This document shows, piece by piece, positions 53,021-61,982 of a DNA stretch of 64,000 nucleotides. Position 1 is the stretch's first letter. Each line of letters opens with the position of its first letter. This DNA comes from Novosphingobium sp. PC22D (lineage in GTDB: Bacteria; Pseudomonadota; Alphaproteobacteria; Sphingomonadales; Sphingomonadaceae): the NCBI RefSeq assembly GCF_002556635.1, contig NZ_MWMO01000002.1, forward strand, positions 1 through 64,000, read 5' to 3'. A program made the position numbers and the translations under genes. The notes under the pieces were generated by a model, which saw only the letters and a program-made list of their open reading frames with translations, was not told the DNA's origin and did no database searches.

Positions 53021-54336
53021 TGGCCGAGGCAACACAGAAGGACGCCGAAAAGAGGCCTCTGCCGGGCTCGCCGGAAGCGCGTGAAAGCGGACGGCGCAAC
53101 CTCAATTCGCAGATCGCGCAGCGCCAGAAGATGCTGCTCGCCGGGATCGGGGCCATCGCGCTCATCGGCGGCGGGATGTTCATCTTCGGCGGCGACGGCG
53201 ACGAGGGCGGCAGTGATGCCAATGGTGCGGCGACGATCGACACCGGCGGCCTCGTCAATCGTAACCTCTCGCAGCGCGAGTTCGTCGCGAGTTACGGTAA
53301 CCGGCTCGATGCACAAGGCCGCGCGATCAAGGATCTGCAGCAAGCCCAGCTGCCGCGCCCCGAAATCGAGCAGGAGCTCGAAGCCCTGCGCAGCGAGAAC
53401 GCCCAGATGCGCTCCGACGGCCAGGCGGCGATCGACGCGATCTCGGCCGAGAACGCTAATCTGCGTTCACAGCTGAGCGACGCTGCGAAGGCGCCGGCCG
53501 CTGCGCCGCCGCTGCCACCACCACCGGCCTATGGCCCCGGTGTCGGCACCGGCGGGGCTGTCCAGCCTCCGCAAGGAGCACCGGAGGCGCAGGGCGGGCA
53601 GCTCAGCCTGATGAGTTTCGGCGCGGAGACGGGCAAGGACGGCAAGCCGCGTGCGGCAGAGACTGCGCCAGCCTTGCTGCTCGAAGCGAGCCGCGATTAC
53701 CTGCCGCCTAACAGCTACGCACCGGCAACGGTCATCGTGGGCGTCGACGCCTCGACCGGCGTTGCCAGCCAGAGCGATCCGCTTCCCGTGGTGCTCCGGA
53801 TCACCGGACCGGCCCGCTCGGTGATGCGCGGCAACAAACTGCTCACCACCGACATTACCGGCTGCCTCGTCAATGGCGCGGCGCGCGGCGATCTCTCGGC
53901 CGAGAAGGTCTACGTCAAGCTGGTGCGCATGACCTGCGCGCAGCCCGGTGGCCGCTTCGCGGTCAGCGAGGTCAAGGGGTTCATCTCCTTTGCCGGAAAG
54001 TCGGGTGTGCGTGGCCGCGTGGTCAGCCGCGAAGGTAGCCTTGTCAGCCAGGCGCTGCTGGCCGGGATCGTTGGCGGCTTCGGGCGCGGATTTTCCGCCA
54101 ACGCCAACAGCATCTTCACCGGCCAGGTCGGCGCCAACGGTCAGCGCGAGGCGCTGTCGCCGACCGACATCCTCGCCGGCGGCTTTGGCCAAGGTGCCGG
54201 CGAAGCCGCCGACACCGTCAGCCGATACCTCATCGAACGCGCCGAACAATACCAACCCGTCGTCGAGATGCCGACCGGCATCGAGGTCGAGATCGTCTTT
54301 CTCGACGGCGTCCACGTCAGGAGCCCCTCCAAATGA
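53020..54336 (+). CDS. traB: Conjugal transfer protein TraB (VirB10-like)
   Basis: A 438-residue core protein: cytoplasmic start, one membrane helix (LLAGIGAIALIGGGMFIFGG), a coiled-coil and Pro-rich linker (PPLPPPPAYGPG), and a C-terminal VirB10/TrbI domain (DYLPPNSYAPATVIVGVDAST ... GFGRGFSAN). It spans both membranes and couples ATP use to the outer gate. Stop overlaps the DsbC-like gene. Confidence 0.88.
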   Translation: MAEATQKDAEKRPLPGSPEARESGRRNLNSQIAQRQKMLLAGIGAIALIGGGMFIFGGDGDEGGSDANGAATIDTGGLVNRNLSQREFVASYGNRLDAQGRAIKDLQQAQLPRPEIEQELEALRSENAQMRSDGQAAIDAISAENANLRSQLSDAAKAPAAAPPLPPPPAYGPGVGTGGAVQPPQGAPEAQGGQLSLMSFGAETGKDGKPRAAETAPALLLEASRDYLPPNSYAPATVIVGVDASTGVASQSDPLPVVLRITGPARSVMRGNKLLTTDITGCLVNGAARGDLSAEKVYVKLVRMTCAQPGGRFAVSEVKGFISFAGKSGVRGRVVSREGSLVSQALLAGIVGGFGRGFSANANSIFTGQVGANGQREALSPTDILAGGFGQGAGEAADTVSRYLIERAEQYQPVVEMPTGIEVEIVFLDGVHVRSPSK

Positions 54337-55205
54337 ACTACAATAACCACCGGCCGGGCCTGAAGGCCCGCGCCGCCCACCTTGCCCTTGCCCTTTCGAG
54401 CGCCGCCGCCGTGCTGACGCTCGGCGTCTCGGCCGTCACAGCCATGCCTGCGAGCGCCGCCGGCATGGCAAGCGATGTCGCGCAGGCGCTGAAACTGCGG
54501 CTGCCCAAGACCCCGATCGATGCGATCAGCTGCGATACGCTTGGCCCCTGGTGCGAAGTCGTCTCGGGCGACACGCTGTTCTACATCGACGAGACCGCCC
54601 GCTACCTTTTTGTGGGCCGTCTCTACGACATGGAAGAACGGCGCGACGTGACCGCCGCCCGCCTGCTCGAACTCAATCCCGACCTGCTTGCGGCCGGTGC
54701 GGCACGCGTAGCCAGCGACGCGCCGGCGGGACGCGACGAAGCACCGATCCAGGCGGCCGCCAGCCATGTCGACCTCTCGTCACTTCCGGCTGCGGGCGCG
54801 ATCCACTGGGGCAACCCCAAGGGCGAGCGCCTGGTCGTCTTCTCGGATTTCCAGTGCGGGTATTGCCAGCGCCTGGCGGGCGAACTCGCCAAGGCCAGGG
54901 TCCATGTCGAAGAGCGACCGATCTCGATCTTCGGCGCGGCAAGCCGCAAGATTTCCGAGGCGGTGCTGTGCGCGAAGGATCCGCCAAAGGCGCTCCATGC
55001 GGCCTACGCCGGCCAGGTGCCGGCGACCGGCAAAACCTGCAAGGACGCCAAGGCGCTCGATGCCAACGAAGCTTTTGCGAGAGCCAACGGGTTTGCCGGA
55101 ACTCCGGTCATCGTGCGCGCCCGCGATGGGGCGGTGCTTCATGGCTACCGCGATGCCGCGGCGATCCGCCGCTTCGTCGCCGAAGGCAAGGGAGTGGCGC
55201 AATGA
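54333..55205 (+). CDS. DsbC-type periplasmic disulfide isomerase of the transfer operon
   Basis: A 290-residue exported protein with an N-terminal dimer part (KTPIDAISCDTLGPWCEVVSG) and a thioredoxin domain with active site FQCGYCQRL (near residue 174) and the cis-proline GFAGTPVIV. F-type systems use such DsbC proteins to fold the cysteine-rich TraU and TraN, both encoded downstream. Start ATG 54333 inside traB. Note two cysteines in the dimer domain. Confidence 0.85.
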   Translation: MNYNNHRPGLKARAAHLALALSSAAAVLTLGVSAVTAMPASAAGMASDVAQALKLRLPKTPIDAISCDTLGPWCEVVSGDTLFYIDETARYLFVGRLYDMEERRDVTAARLLELNPDLLAAGAARVASDAPAGRDEAPIQAAASHVDLSSLPAAGAIHWGNPKGERLVVFSDFQCGYCQRLAGELAKARVHVEERPISIFGAASRKISEAVLCAKDPPKALHAAYAGQVPATGKTCKDAKALDANEAFARANGFAGTPVIVRARDGAVLHGYRDAAAIRRFVAEGKGVAQ

Positions 55206-55774
55206 GCCGGCTTCCGATCCTTCGCACCATGGTGCTCGCTGCGCCGCTCCTTTTGGCCAGTGGCTGCGCCAGCCTTGGCGGCAACGTCAAAGGCAGCTTT
55301 GCCTGCCGCGCTCCCGAAGGGACCTGCGCGCCGACTTCCGCGATCGATGCCGGGGCGACCGGCATCGAAAAGGCTGACACGGTTGACGCGCATTGGACGG
55401 TGACCCCGACCGGCGAAGCGGTTCGCCGCCTGCAGGTCGTGCTGACAGGCTACCGTGACGCGGCGGGCCGCGACCATGAGGCGCGCGTCGTTCACCTGAC
55501 GCTGCCCGAACAAGCAGGGACAGGCTGGCGCGCCCCGCAGGGCCGCCGCGAAGTCCTTCGCTCGCTGGCATCGACTATTGCCGCGACGCGCGAGAGCAAC
55601 CCCGCAACCGATTTCCAACCAACAGACACATTGCCGGAACAGCTGTTCATCCCCTCGCAGCCCGTTCCGGCGATGCCCGGCGCTGACGTGCCGGAACCCG
55701 GGGGACCTGGCTCGTTTTCCCCTCCCCGCGAGCCGGTCCCCCACCCTGACATGACCGAAGGAGAGAGCCAGTGA
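55202..55774 (+). CDS. traV: Outer-membrane lipoprotein TraV
   Basis: A 190-residue lipoprotein (lipobox LLASGC) with the TraV-type cysteine pair FACRAPEGTC soon after. The C-terminal half is Pro-rich. Start ATG 55202 overlaps the DsbC-like stop (ATGA). TraV anchors the TraK-TraB core in the outer membrane. Frames extending upstream only overlap the previous gene. Confidence 0.82.
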   Translation: MSRLPILRTMVLAAPLLLASGCASLGGNVKGSFACRAPEGTCAPTSAIDAGATGIEKADTVDAHWTVTPTGEAVRRLQVVLTGYRDAAGRDHEARVVHLTLPEQAGTGWRAPQGRREVLRSLASTIAATRESNPATDFQPTDTLPEQLFIPSQPVPAMPGADVPEPGGPGSFSPPREPVPHPDMTEGESQ

Positions 55775-58314
55775 CGCTATCCCTTGCTGCCGCGCGCGAC
55801 GCACTCTCGCGGGGCCTGTTTGCCGACACGGCTCGGCCTGAAAATCCGCAAGCACATTTCGGGCTCGACATGCTCTCGGACTGGCTGCCTTACCGGGTTT
55901 ATGACGAGGGGGCGAAGTTCTACCGCAATGCCCGCTCGAAGGGCTTCGTGCTCGAAGTCACCCCGCTGATCGGGGCCGACGAACGGACCGGCGAGATCCT
56001 TGGCCAGTTCTTCTCCGAAGGTCTGCCGCAGGGCGCCTGCCTCCAGGTCCTGAACTTCGCATCGCCGCGGATCGGCAGCGTGGTCGGCCCCTGGTTCGCT
56101 CCGCGCTACGAGCAGGGCGGTATCTACGAGGCGATCGCCAGGGCGCGCACCAGGCGCCTTTACGATCTCGTCTGGAATTCGGGCTCAGCGCATGCGCCCT
56201 TCCACGCGCGCAACGTCCGGCTGATCGTCTCGCTTGGCGTGCCGGTGCCCGGCAGCGTGACCGATGCCGAACTCTCCGAATGCCGCGAAGGGTTGATGGG
56301 CATGCTCCATTCGCTCGGACTCCACGCGCAAGAGCTGCGCCCGGGCGGATTGCTGGCGCTGATCGACGAGCTCACCTCGCCGACCACCGCGCACGAGACC
56401 GCTATCCATGCGTGGAACCCGCATGATACGCTCGATGTCCAGGCCATCCGCCGCGACATCGAGCTCGAGGTCCAAGACGATCGCCTGATCCTCAGGACCG
56501 AGCGCTTTCGCGAGACCGGCCGCGACGAAGAGGGCAATCCCGAAGTCGGCGAATGCTATCCCGACCATTTCGACGTGCGGCACTATGCCGTGCGCTCTAC
56601 CCCTGAGCGCTGGGCACCTTGGGAATGCGCGCGGCTCATCGGCGACATGTTCACCGACAAGCTGCGCTTCCCCTGTCCGACGGCGACCATGCTGTGCCTC
56701 GTCTACCCCGACCAGGAAGCCGCATCGGCGCGCGCGGGCTTCAAGTTCATGCGCACGACCAGCCTCAGCCAGACCAAGAGCGCGCGCTTTCTCCCCAAAC
56801 TCGCCGAACAGTCGGCAGAATGGCGCCACGTTCAGGCAGAACTCCAGGCCGGCAAGAAGCTCGTGAAGCTGTTCTACGGGCTCACCAGCATCTCGCCGCT
56901 CGGCCAGGGCGACGCGCACGAACGCATCATCAAGGCGATCTACAAGGCAGCGGGCTGGGATTTGGCAGACGAGCGCTTCCTCCAGCTGCAGGGCCTCGTC
57001 GCTGCCTTTCCCCTGAGCCTTGCCGATGGCCTCGCCGACGACATGGCGCGGCTGAAGCGTCTCAAGACCATGCTCTCGACGACAGCGGCACATATCGCGC
57101 CGATGCAGGGGGAATATCTCGGCGGCGTGATCCCGCACCTTCTGCTGGTTGGCCGCCGCGGCCAGCCCTTCTGGTGGTCGCCGTTCGAAAACACTGCCGG
57201 CAACCACAATATCGCGATCTGCGGCAAGTCGGGCTCGGGCAAGTCGGTGCTGCTGCAGGAACTCTGCGCCGCCTTGCGCGGTGCGGGCGCCAAGGTCGTG
57301 GTGATCGACGACGGGCGCAGCTTCGAGCATTCGGTCAAACTGCAGGGCGGACGCTTCGTCGAGTTCACGCTCGCCTCGGGCTTCTCGCTCAACCCCTTCT
57401 CGATGATCGACGATGCCCGTGCGCACGAAGACGAGGATTACCGCCTCGACTGCTTCGCCATGATCAAGGCGATTGTCGGCCAGATGGCGCGACCGGGCAC
57501 TGCACCGAGCGACACCGAGCGCGGACTGATCGACCGGGCCGTAACCGCGACCTGGGAGGCCCTCGGAAGCGGCGCATCGGTCGACGATGTCGCGCATGCA
57601 CTCCATGGCTCGGAGAGCGAGGCGGGCCGCGATCTCGCCACCGCGATCGCGCCCTTCTGCCGCGGCGGCAGCTATGGCGGGTTCTTCGCAGGCAAGGCGA
57701 GCTTCGCACTCGACGATGATTTCACCGTCTTCGAGATGAGCGATCTCGCGTCCCGCGAGGAACTGCGAAGCGTCGTCCTTTCGGCGATCATGTTCATGAC
57801 CAGCCAGGCGATGACGCGCTCATCGCGGGCGACCAAGAAGTTGCTGCTGATCGACGAGGCCTGGGCCATGCTCAAGGGCGGATCGATGGGTGAGTTCGTC
57901 GAGACCTACGCCCGCACCGCGCGCAAATATGGCGGCGCGCTTGCGACCGCGACCCAGTCCCTCAATGACTACTACAAGTCCGATGGCGCGCGCGCCGCGC
58001 TCGAGAACAGCGACTGGATGCTGGTGCTCCAGCAGAAGGCCGAGACGATCGCCGACTTCAGGGCGAACGCGCGGCTCGACATGGACGACCGCACCGAAAC
58101 GCTGATCCGCAGCCTCAAGCGTTCGGGCACCGAGTACAGCGAGGTCTTCATCAAGGGTCCCGAGACCGAGGCGGTCGGCCGGCTCGTGCTCGATCCCTTC
58201 TCGGCGACGATCTACTCCTCCGATCCCGACACTTATGCAGCGATCCAGGACTGCGAGCGGCGCGGACACAGCCTCGCCGATGCCATCCGCATCGTGGCGG
58301 GAGGCGGACAATGA
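55771..58314 (+). CDS. traC: Conjugal transfer ATPase TraC (VirB4-like)
   Basis: An 847-residue ATPase driving pilus assembly. Walker A GKSGSGKSVLLQE is near residue 485-497, Walker B LLLIDEAWAML near 690, and a TraC-type N-domain comes first (LSDWLPYRVYDEGAKFYRN). GTG start at 55771 overlaps the traV stop. Peripheral inner-membrane enzyme. Intact and of usual length for TraC. Confidence 0.9.
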   Translation: MTLSLAAARDALSRGLFADTARPENPQAHFGLDMLSDWLPYRVYDEGAKFYRNARSKGFVLEVTPLIGADERTGEILGQFFSEGLPQGACLQVLNFASPRIGSVVGPWFAPRYEQGGIYEAIARARTRRLYDLVWNSGSAHAPFHARNVRLIVSLGVPVPGSVTDAELSECREGLMGMLHSLGLHAQELRPGGLLALIDELTSPTTAHETAIHAWNPHDTLDVQAIRRDIELEVQDDRLILRTERFRETGRDEEGNPEVGECYPDHFDVRHYAVRSTPERWAPWECARLIGDMFTDKLRFPCPTATMLCLVYPDQEAASARAGFKFMRTTSLSQTKSARFLPKLAEQSAEWRHVQAELQAGKKLVKLFYGLTSISPLGQGDAHERIIKAIYKAAGWDLADERFLQLQGLVAAFPLSLADGLADDMARLKRLKTMLSTTAAHIAPMQGEYLGGVIPHLLLVGRRGQPFWWSPFENTAGNHNIAICGKSGSGKSVLLQELCAALRGAGAKVVVIDDGRSFEHSVKLQGGRFVEFTLASGFSLNPFSMIDDARAHEDEDYRLDCFAMIKAIVGQMARPGTAPSDTERGLIDRAVTATWEALGSGASVDDVAHALHGSESEAGRDLATAIAPFCRGGSYGGFFAGKASFALDDDFTVFEMSDLASREELRSVVLSAIMFMTSQAMTRSSRATKKLLLIDEAWAMLKGGSMGEFVETYARTARKYGGALATATQSLNDYYKSDGARAALENSDWMLVLQQKAETIADFRANARLDMDDRTETLIRSLKRSGTEYSEVFIKGPETEAVGRLVLDPFSATIYSSDPDTYAAIQDCERRGHSLADAIRIVAGGGQ

Positions 58315-58691
58315 TGGTCTCGCATCTCGCCGACCGGACCCCTCCTGCCAACATCCGCAGCCTGCTGCCGTTCCTGCAAGGGAGCTGCTTCATCCTCATT
58401 GAGACCGCGCGCTTTGCCGCGACCTCGCTGCTGATCGTGCTGGGATTGCCGCTCGCGCTGTTCCTGTTCGTTGCGGGCTGGGACCTTGGCGGCCTCTTCA
58501 CCCAGCTCGCCAATCTGTCGGACCGATATCTCGAAGCCGACGGCCTGCGCCGCAGCCTGTTCAGCCAGGACCTCAAGGGCTGCTTCCTTGTCCTCGCTGG
58601 CGCGGTGACGCTGTTTCGCATGCCGCGCTTCCTCAAGCGGCTCGCGGCCGATCTCGACAACCATCCGGCCCGGGAGGCAAACCGTGACTGA
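58311..58691 (+). CDS. Unknown membrane protein between traC and trbI
   Basis: A 126-residue protein with one strong helix (AATSLLIVLGLPLALFLFVAGW) near residue 40-60 and a weaker one (GCFLVLAGAVTLF) near 95, with basic ends. It overlaps genes on both sides (ATGATG and GTGACTGACACG region), so it is part of the operon. No F-plasmid homologue could be recognised; it may be a clade-specific assembly factor. Confidence 0.6.
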   Translation: MMVSHLADRTPPANIRSLLPFLQGSCFILIETARFAATSLLIVLGLPLALFLFVAGWDLGGLFTQLANLSDRYLEADGLRRSLFSQDLKGCFLVLAGAVTLFRMPRFLKRLAADLDNHPAREANRD

Positions 58692-59070
58692 CACGCGCAG
58701 ACTACCATCCTTCAATCGCCCGCTCTTGCTGAGAATTCTTGGCGTGCTCGCGCTCGTCGCCGCACTGCTCTGGGTAACCTGGGTCAGCCGCGAGCTTTCC
58801 GAGCCGCGCCAGCAGATCGTCACCGTCCGGCTTGCCGAGACCATCGCCGCATTCGTCGATGCCGAAGCGCGCGGGCAGCAGGATCCCGAAGCCAGTCAGG
58901 CGCGCGTGCTCGCCTTCCTCCAGGCCTCCGAGCGTGCCGTTGCAGAAATGGGAACCGATGGCCGCGTGGTGCTGGTCGGCGAAGCGGTGCTCGCGGGCGA
59001 TGCCCCCGATGCCACCGACGAACTGCGCGCACGGATCGCCCGCCAGCTTCAGCAGGGAGGCGGTCAGTGA
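58684..59070 (+). CDS. trbI: F-type transfer protein TrbI
   Basis: A 128-residue protein, same length as F TrbI: one N-terminal membrane helix (LLLRILGVLALVAALLWVTW), then a periplasmic helical part with VTVRLAETIAAFVDAEA. TrbI affects pilus outgrowth and retraction. Called by size, topology and position between traC and the peptidase/traW, since motifs are few. GTG-like region precedes; start ATG 58684. Confidence 0.72.
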   Translation: MTDTRRLPSFNRPLLLRILGVLALVAALLWVTWVSRELSEPRQQIVTVRLAETIAAFVDAEARGQQDPEASQARVLAFLQASERAVAEMGTDGRVVLVGEAVLAGDAPDATDELRARIARQLQQGGGQ

Positions 59071-59588
59071 CGCACTTTGCCTCTCGTCTTGTCCGCACGA
59101 TCAAACGGCCGCTTGTCCTGACCGCGCTGGTGCTGCTGCCGCTCGGATGGGGCGCGGTTGACGCCTTCGCAAAAGACCATGCCTTCCTCATCAACGCTAG
59201 CCCGAGCCTGCCCAACTGGGCCTTCTGGCTCGACAAGCATGCGCGGATCGAGCGCGGCAGCCTGATCTTCTTCGAGCCGCCGGCAGGCAGGCTCGTCGAA
59301 GTGCATTTCGGAAAAGGCACGCAGCTCTTCGGCAAACGGGTGCTGGGCGTGCCGGGCGATGTCGTGAGCCACCGTGGCCACGAGGTCTTCATCAACGGTC
59401 GCAAGATCGCCGCGCGGCTCGATGAGACCCGTCTCGGCATTGCGCTACACAAAGGCCCCGAAGGCCCGATCCCCGACGGCTGCTTCTACACCGGGACCAG
59501 CCATCCCCGCGGCCTCGACAGCCGCTACGCCGAGATCGGTTTCGTCTGCCGCGGCCAGATCCTCGGCAGCGGGAGGGCGATCCTGTGA
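59067..59588 (+). CDS. traF: S26-family signal peptidase (TraF peptidase type)
   Basis: A 173-residue membrane-anchored protease with one helix (PLVLTALVLLPLGWGAVDAF), the catalytic serine in NASPSLPNW and the lysine in FGKRVLGVPGDVV, as in TraF/LepB peptidases of conjugation systems. It likely matures the prepilin TraA. Not the same as the TraF assembly protein at 63709. ATGA overlap with trbI and traW. Confidence 0.85.
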   Translation: MTHFASRLVRTIKRPLVLTALVLLPLGWGAVDAFAKDHAFLINASPSLPNWAFWLDKHARIERGSLIFFEPPAGRLVEVHFGKGTQLFGKRVLGVPGDVVSHRGHEVFINGRKIAARLDETRLGIALHKGPEGPIPDGCFYTGTSHPRGLDSRYAEIGFVCRGQILGSGRAIL

Positions 59589-60223
59589 GCAAACTCATCC
59601 TCCCCGCAGCCATGCTTGCAGTGCTGCTCTGCCCTGCCGAGGTGCTGGCGCGCGACTATGGGCAGCGCGGCACGGTGTTTCCCGTGATCGAGCGCGACCT
59701 CCTCGAGCAGATCCATTCGCGCCTGACGCAGATGGAACGTTCGGGCGAGACCGCGCGGCTCAATGAAGATTTGAAGCGCCGCACGATCGCGCGGGTGAAC
59801 CGGCCCGACCCCGTCGCCGGGATCGTCCGGGCCAGCGAAGCGCGGCGCTGGCACTTCGATCCGACGATCACGCTCGCTGCCGATATCCGCGGGGCAAAAG
59901 GCGAGCTGATCCATGCCGCTGGCACGAGGGTCAATCCGCTCGACAGCGTCGGCCTTCGCGCTGATCTCCTGTTTCTCGACGGCGACGATCCCGACCAGCT
60001 CGCCTGGGCGCTCAAGCAGGACGCCAATGCCAAACTGATCCTGGTGAAGGGTGCGCCGCTCGAGCTCATGAAGGCCCGCCAGCGCCGCTTCTATTTCGAC
60101 CAGGGCGGCAAGCTCACGGAGAGGTTCGGGATCAGGTCGGTGCCTACACGCGTGCGCCAGGAGGGCCGCCTGCTCGAAATCAGCGAAATCGCGCTGCCAC
60201 CGAAAAGGAGGACAGCCCAATGA
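59585..60223 (+). CDS. traW: Conjugal transfer protein TraW
   Basis: A 212-residue exported protein with signal peptide (LPAAMLAVLLCPAEVLARDYG) and the TraW pattern DYGQRGTVFPVIERDLLEQI, DPTITLAADIRG, and a late YFDQGGKLTERFGIRSVPTRV. It acts in F pilus assembly with TrbC and TraU. GTG start at 59585; stop overlaps traU. Confidence 0.87.
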   Translation: MSKLILPAAMLAVLLCPAEVLARDYGQRGTVFPVIERDLLEQIHSRLTQMERSGETARLNEDLKRRTIARVNRPDPVAGIVRASEARRWHFDPTITLAADIRGAKGELIHAAGTRVNPLDSVGLRADLLFLDGDDPDQLAWALKQDANAKLILVKGAPLELMKARQRRFYFDQGGKLTERFGIRSVPTRVRQEGRLLEISEIALPPKRRTAQ

Positions 60224-61233
60224 TGCACTTAAGAAAGCTGGCGCTCGTGCTGGCCGCCATTCTTGGTCTCGCCACCGCAACGCCCGCCATGGCCGATGCC
60301 GGTCCTGGTCGCTGCACCGGCAGCTTCGTCAACCCGATCACCGACATCTGCTGGTCGTGCCTGTTCCCGATCTCGATCGGCGGGCTGGACATCTGGCCGT
60401 CGAGCCGGCCCGATCCCGACAACCCCGATCTGCCGGTGTGCCTGTGCGGTCTGAGGCCCGGGATCGCGATGGGCTTCTGGGAGCCGGTGCGGCTTGCCGA
60501 TGTCAGCATGAAGCCGTGGTGCTTCGTGAACCTCGGCGGCATGAAACTCGATCCGGGTTTCGATATCGGCTTTCGCTCGATCTCGGGTCCGTCGGCGGTG
60601 GGCGGCGCGAGCCAGTATTATTCGAGCTGGCACGTCCACTGGTATGCCTATCCGCTGATCTACTGGATGGAGATCGTCGCCGATTTCCTGTGCCTGGAAT
60701 CGGGCTCGATCGACATTCTCTACATCTCCGAGATCGATCCGCTGTGGCAGGATTCCGAGCTTACCGCGATCATCAACCCCGAAGCCGTGCTTTTTGCCAA
60801 CCCGCTGGCGCTCGCTGCCTGTGCGGCCGACTGCGTCGCCTCGACCGCGAAGCTGCCGATCGACGAGATGTTCTGGTGCGCGGGCTGCCAGGGATCGATG
60901 TATCCGATGAACGGCAATGTCTCGGCCAGCATAGGCCACGTCCAGGCATCGCGGCTCGTGCTCTCGCGCTTTGCCTACAAGCTCCACCGCGAACTCGTGT
61001 CGTGGGGGACGATGGGGTCCAAGGGACTGTGCGGCAAATATTTGATGCCGGTGATGCGCAAGCAGCAATACCGCTTCCAGGCCACCAACCCAAACCCGGC
61101 GACCTCGGGCCGTTACGCCTGCCCGCCTATCGGCGCCTCCACCACCTTTCAATCGGCCGGACAGGTCATCCCCGCCATCGGCGAAGACATGGGATATCTC
61201 GTCTGGCGCAAGCGGAACTGCTGCGCGCTATGA
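60220..61233 (+). CDS. traU: Conjugal transfer protein TraU
   Basis: A 337-residue periplasmic, cysteine-rich protein with signal peptide (LVLAAILGLATATPAMA) and the TraU pattern GRCTGSFVNPITDICWSCLFPISIGG, WHVHWYAYPLIYWMEIV and CAADCVAS. More than ten cysteines, folded with the operon's DsbC. Needed for DNA transfer, less for pili. Ends RKRNCCAL, overlapping trbC. Confidence 0.9.
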   Translation: MMHLRKLALVLAAILGLATATPAMADAGPGRCTGSFVNPITDICWSCLFPISIGGLDIWPSSRPDPDNPDLPVCLCGLRPGIAMGFWEPVRLADVSMKPWCFVNLGGMKLDPGFDIGFRSISGPSAVGGASQYYSSWHVHWYAYPLIYWMEIVADFLCLESGSIDILYISEIDPLWQDSELTAIINPEAVLFANPLALAACAADCVASTAKLPIDEMFWCAGCQGSMYPMNGNVSASIGHVQASRLVLSRFAYKLHRELVSWGTMGSKGLCGKYLMPVMRKQQYRFQATNPNPATSGRYACPPIGASTTFQSAGQVIPAIGEDMGYLVWRKRNCCAL

Positions 61234-61982
61234 ACAAGCACCTCCTCCTTTTGCCCGTCGGCCTTGCCGTCACCCTCGGTGGCCTCGCTCTCGCCCAGAG
61301 CGCGCCCGAAGGCATCGATCTCGAAGCGATCCGCGAGCGCGCGGCCGAACACGCCGACGATGCGCAGGCGCTCAGCACCAATGTCCGCCAGCGCGCCGAG
61401 GCACTGACCGAGGATGCACAGGCTATCCAGGCGCAAGCGCAGGCCAATCGCGCAGCCTATGCGGACAGCATCGAGGCAATCGAGACCGACGCCGTCCTCG
61501 ACTTCGACGCGATGATCGCGGGGCAAGCTGCCGCCGAGAAGGCATCGCTCGGGGGAGCCCCGCGCTTCATTGCCTTTGCCAGCCTGTCGATGCCGCCCGA
61601 GGCGCTGAAAGCACTGGTCCAAGACATGACCAGGGCGGGAGGCGTCACCGTGCTGCGCGGCTTCCCGCAAGGAAACAGCGAGGCGTTCAAGAAGCGTTTG
61701 GCTGCCATCTGGAGCACCCGCAACGAGGCCGGTTCGCTCGGGATTGATCCAAGGCTGTTCCGCGCGTTCAACATCGATGCCGCACCGAGCTTCGTCATGC
61801 TGAGCACCGAGTTCAGTCCCTGCGATGGGTTCGATTGCACCAGCGAGGTGCCGCCGCACGACCGGATCGCCGGCAACATCAGCGTAGGCGAAGTCCTCGA
61901 GACCTTTGCCTCGGGGAAGGGTCCGGGCGCCGAGCTTGCCCGCCTCCATCTGCGCCAGCTCTCCAGGGAGGAACGGCCATGA
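61230..61982 (+). CDS. trbC: Pilus assembly protein TrbC (F type)
   Basis: A 250-residue exported protein: signal (LLLLPVGLAVTLGGLALAQS), a coiled N-terminal arm (about 25-90), and a TrbC domain with FIAFASLSMPPEALKALVQDM and VTVLRGFPQGN, AAPSFVMLS, which resembles a thioredoxin fold without CxxC. Works with TraW in pilus assembly. Start ATG 61230 overlaps traU. Confidence 0.85.
   Translation: MNKHLLLLPVGLAVTLGGLALAQSAPEGIDLEAIRERAAEHADDAQALSTNVRQRAEALTEDAQAIQAQAQANRAAYADSIEAIETDAVLDFDAMIAGQAAAEKASLGGAPRFIAFASLSMPPEALKALVQDMTRAGGVTVLRGFPQGNSEAFKKRLAAIWSTRNEAGSLGIDPRLFRAFNIDAAPSFVMLSTEFSPCDGFDCTSEVPPHDRIAGNISVGEVLETFASGKGPGAELARLHLRQLSREERP

Noticed and set aside
56185-57606. 473-codon minus-strand frame across traC
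   Set aside because: Antisense shadow of an intact VirB4-type gene.
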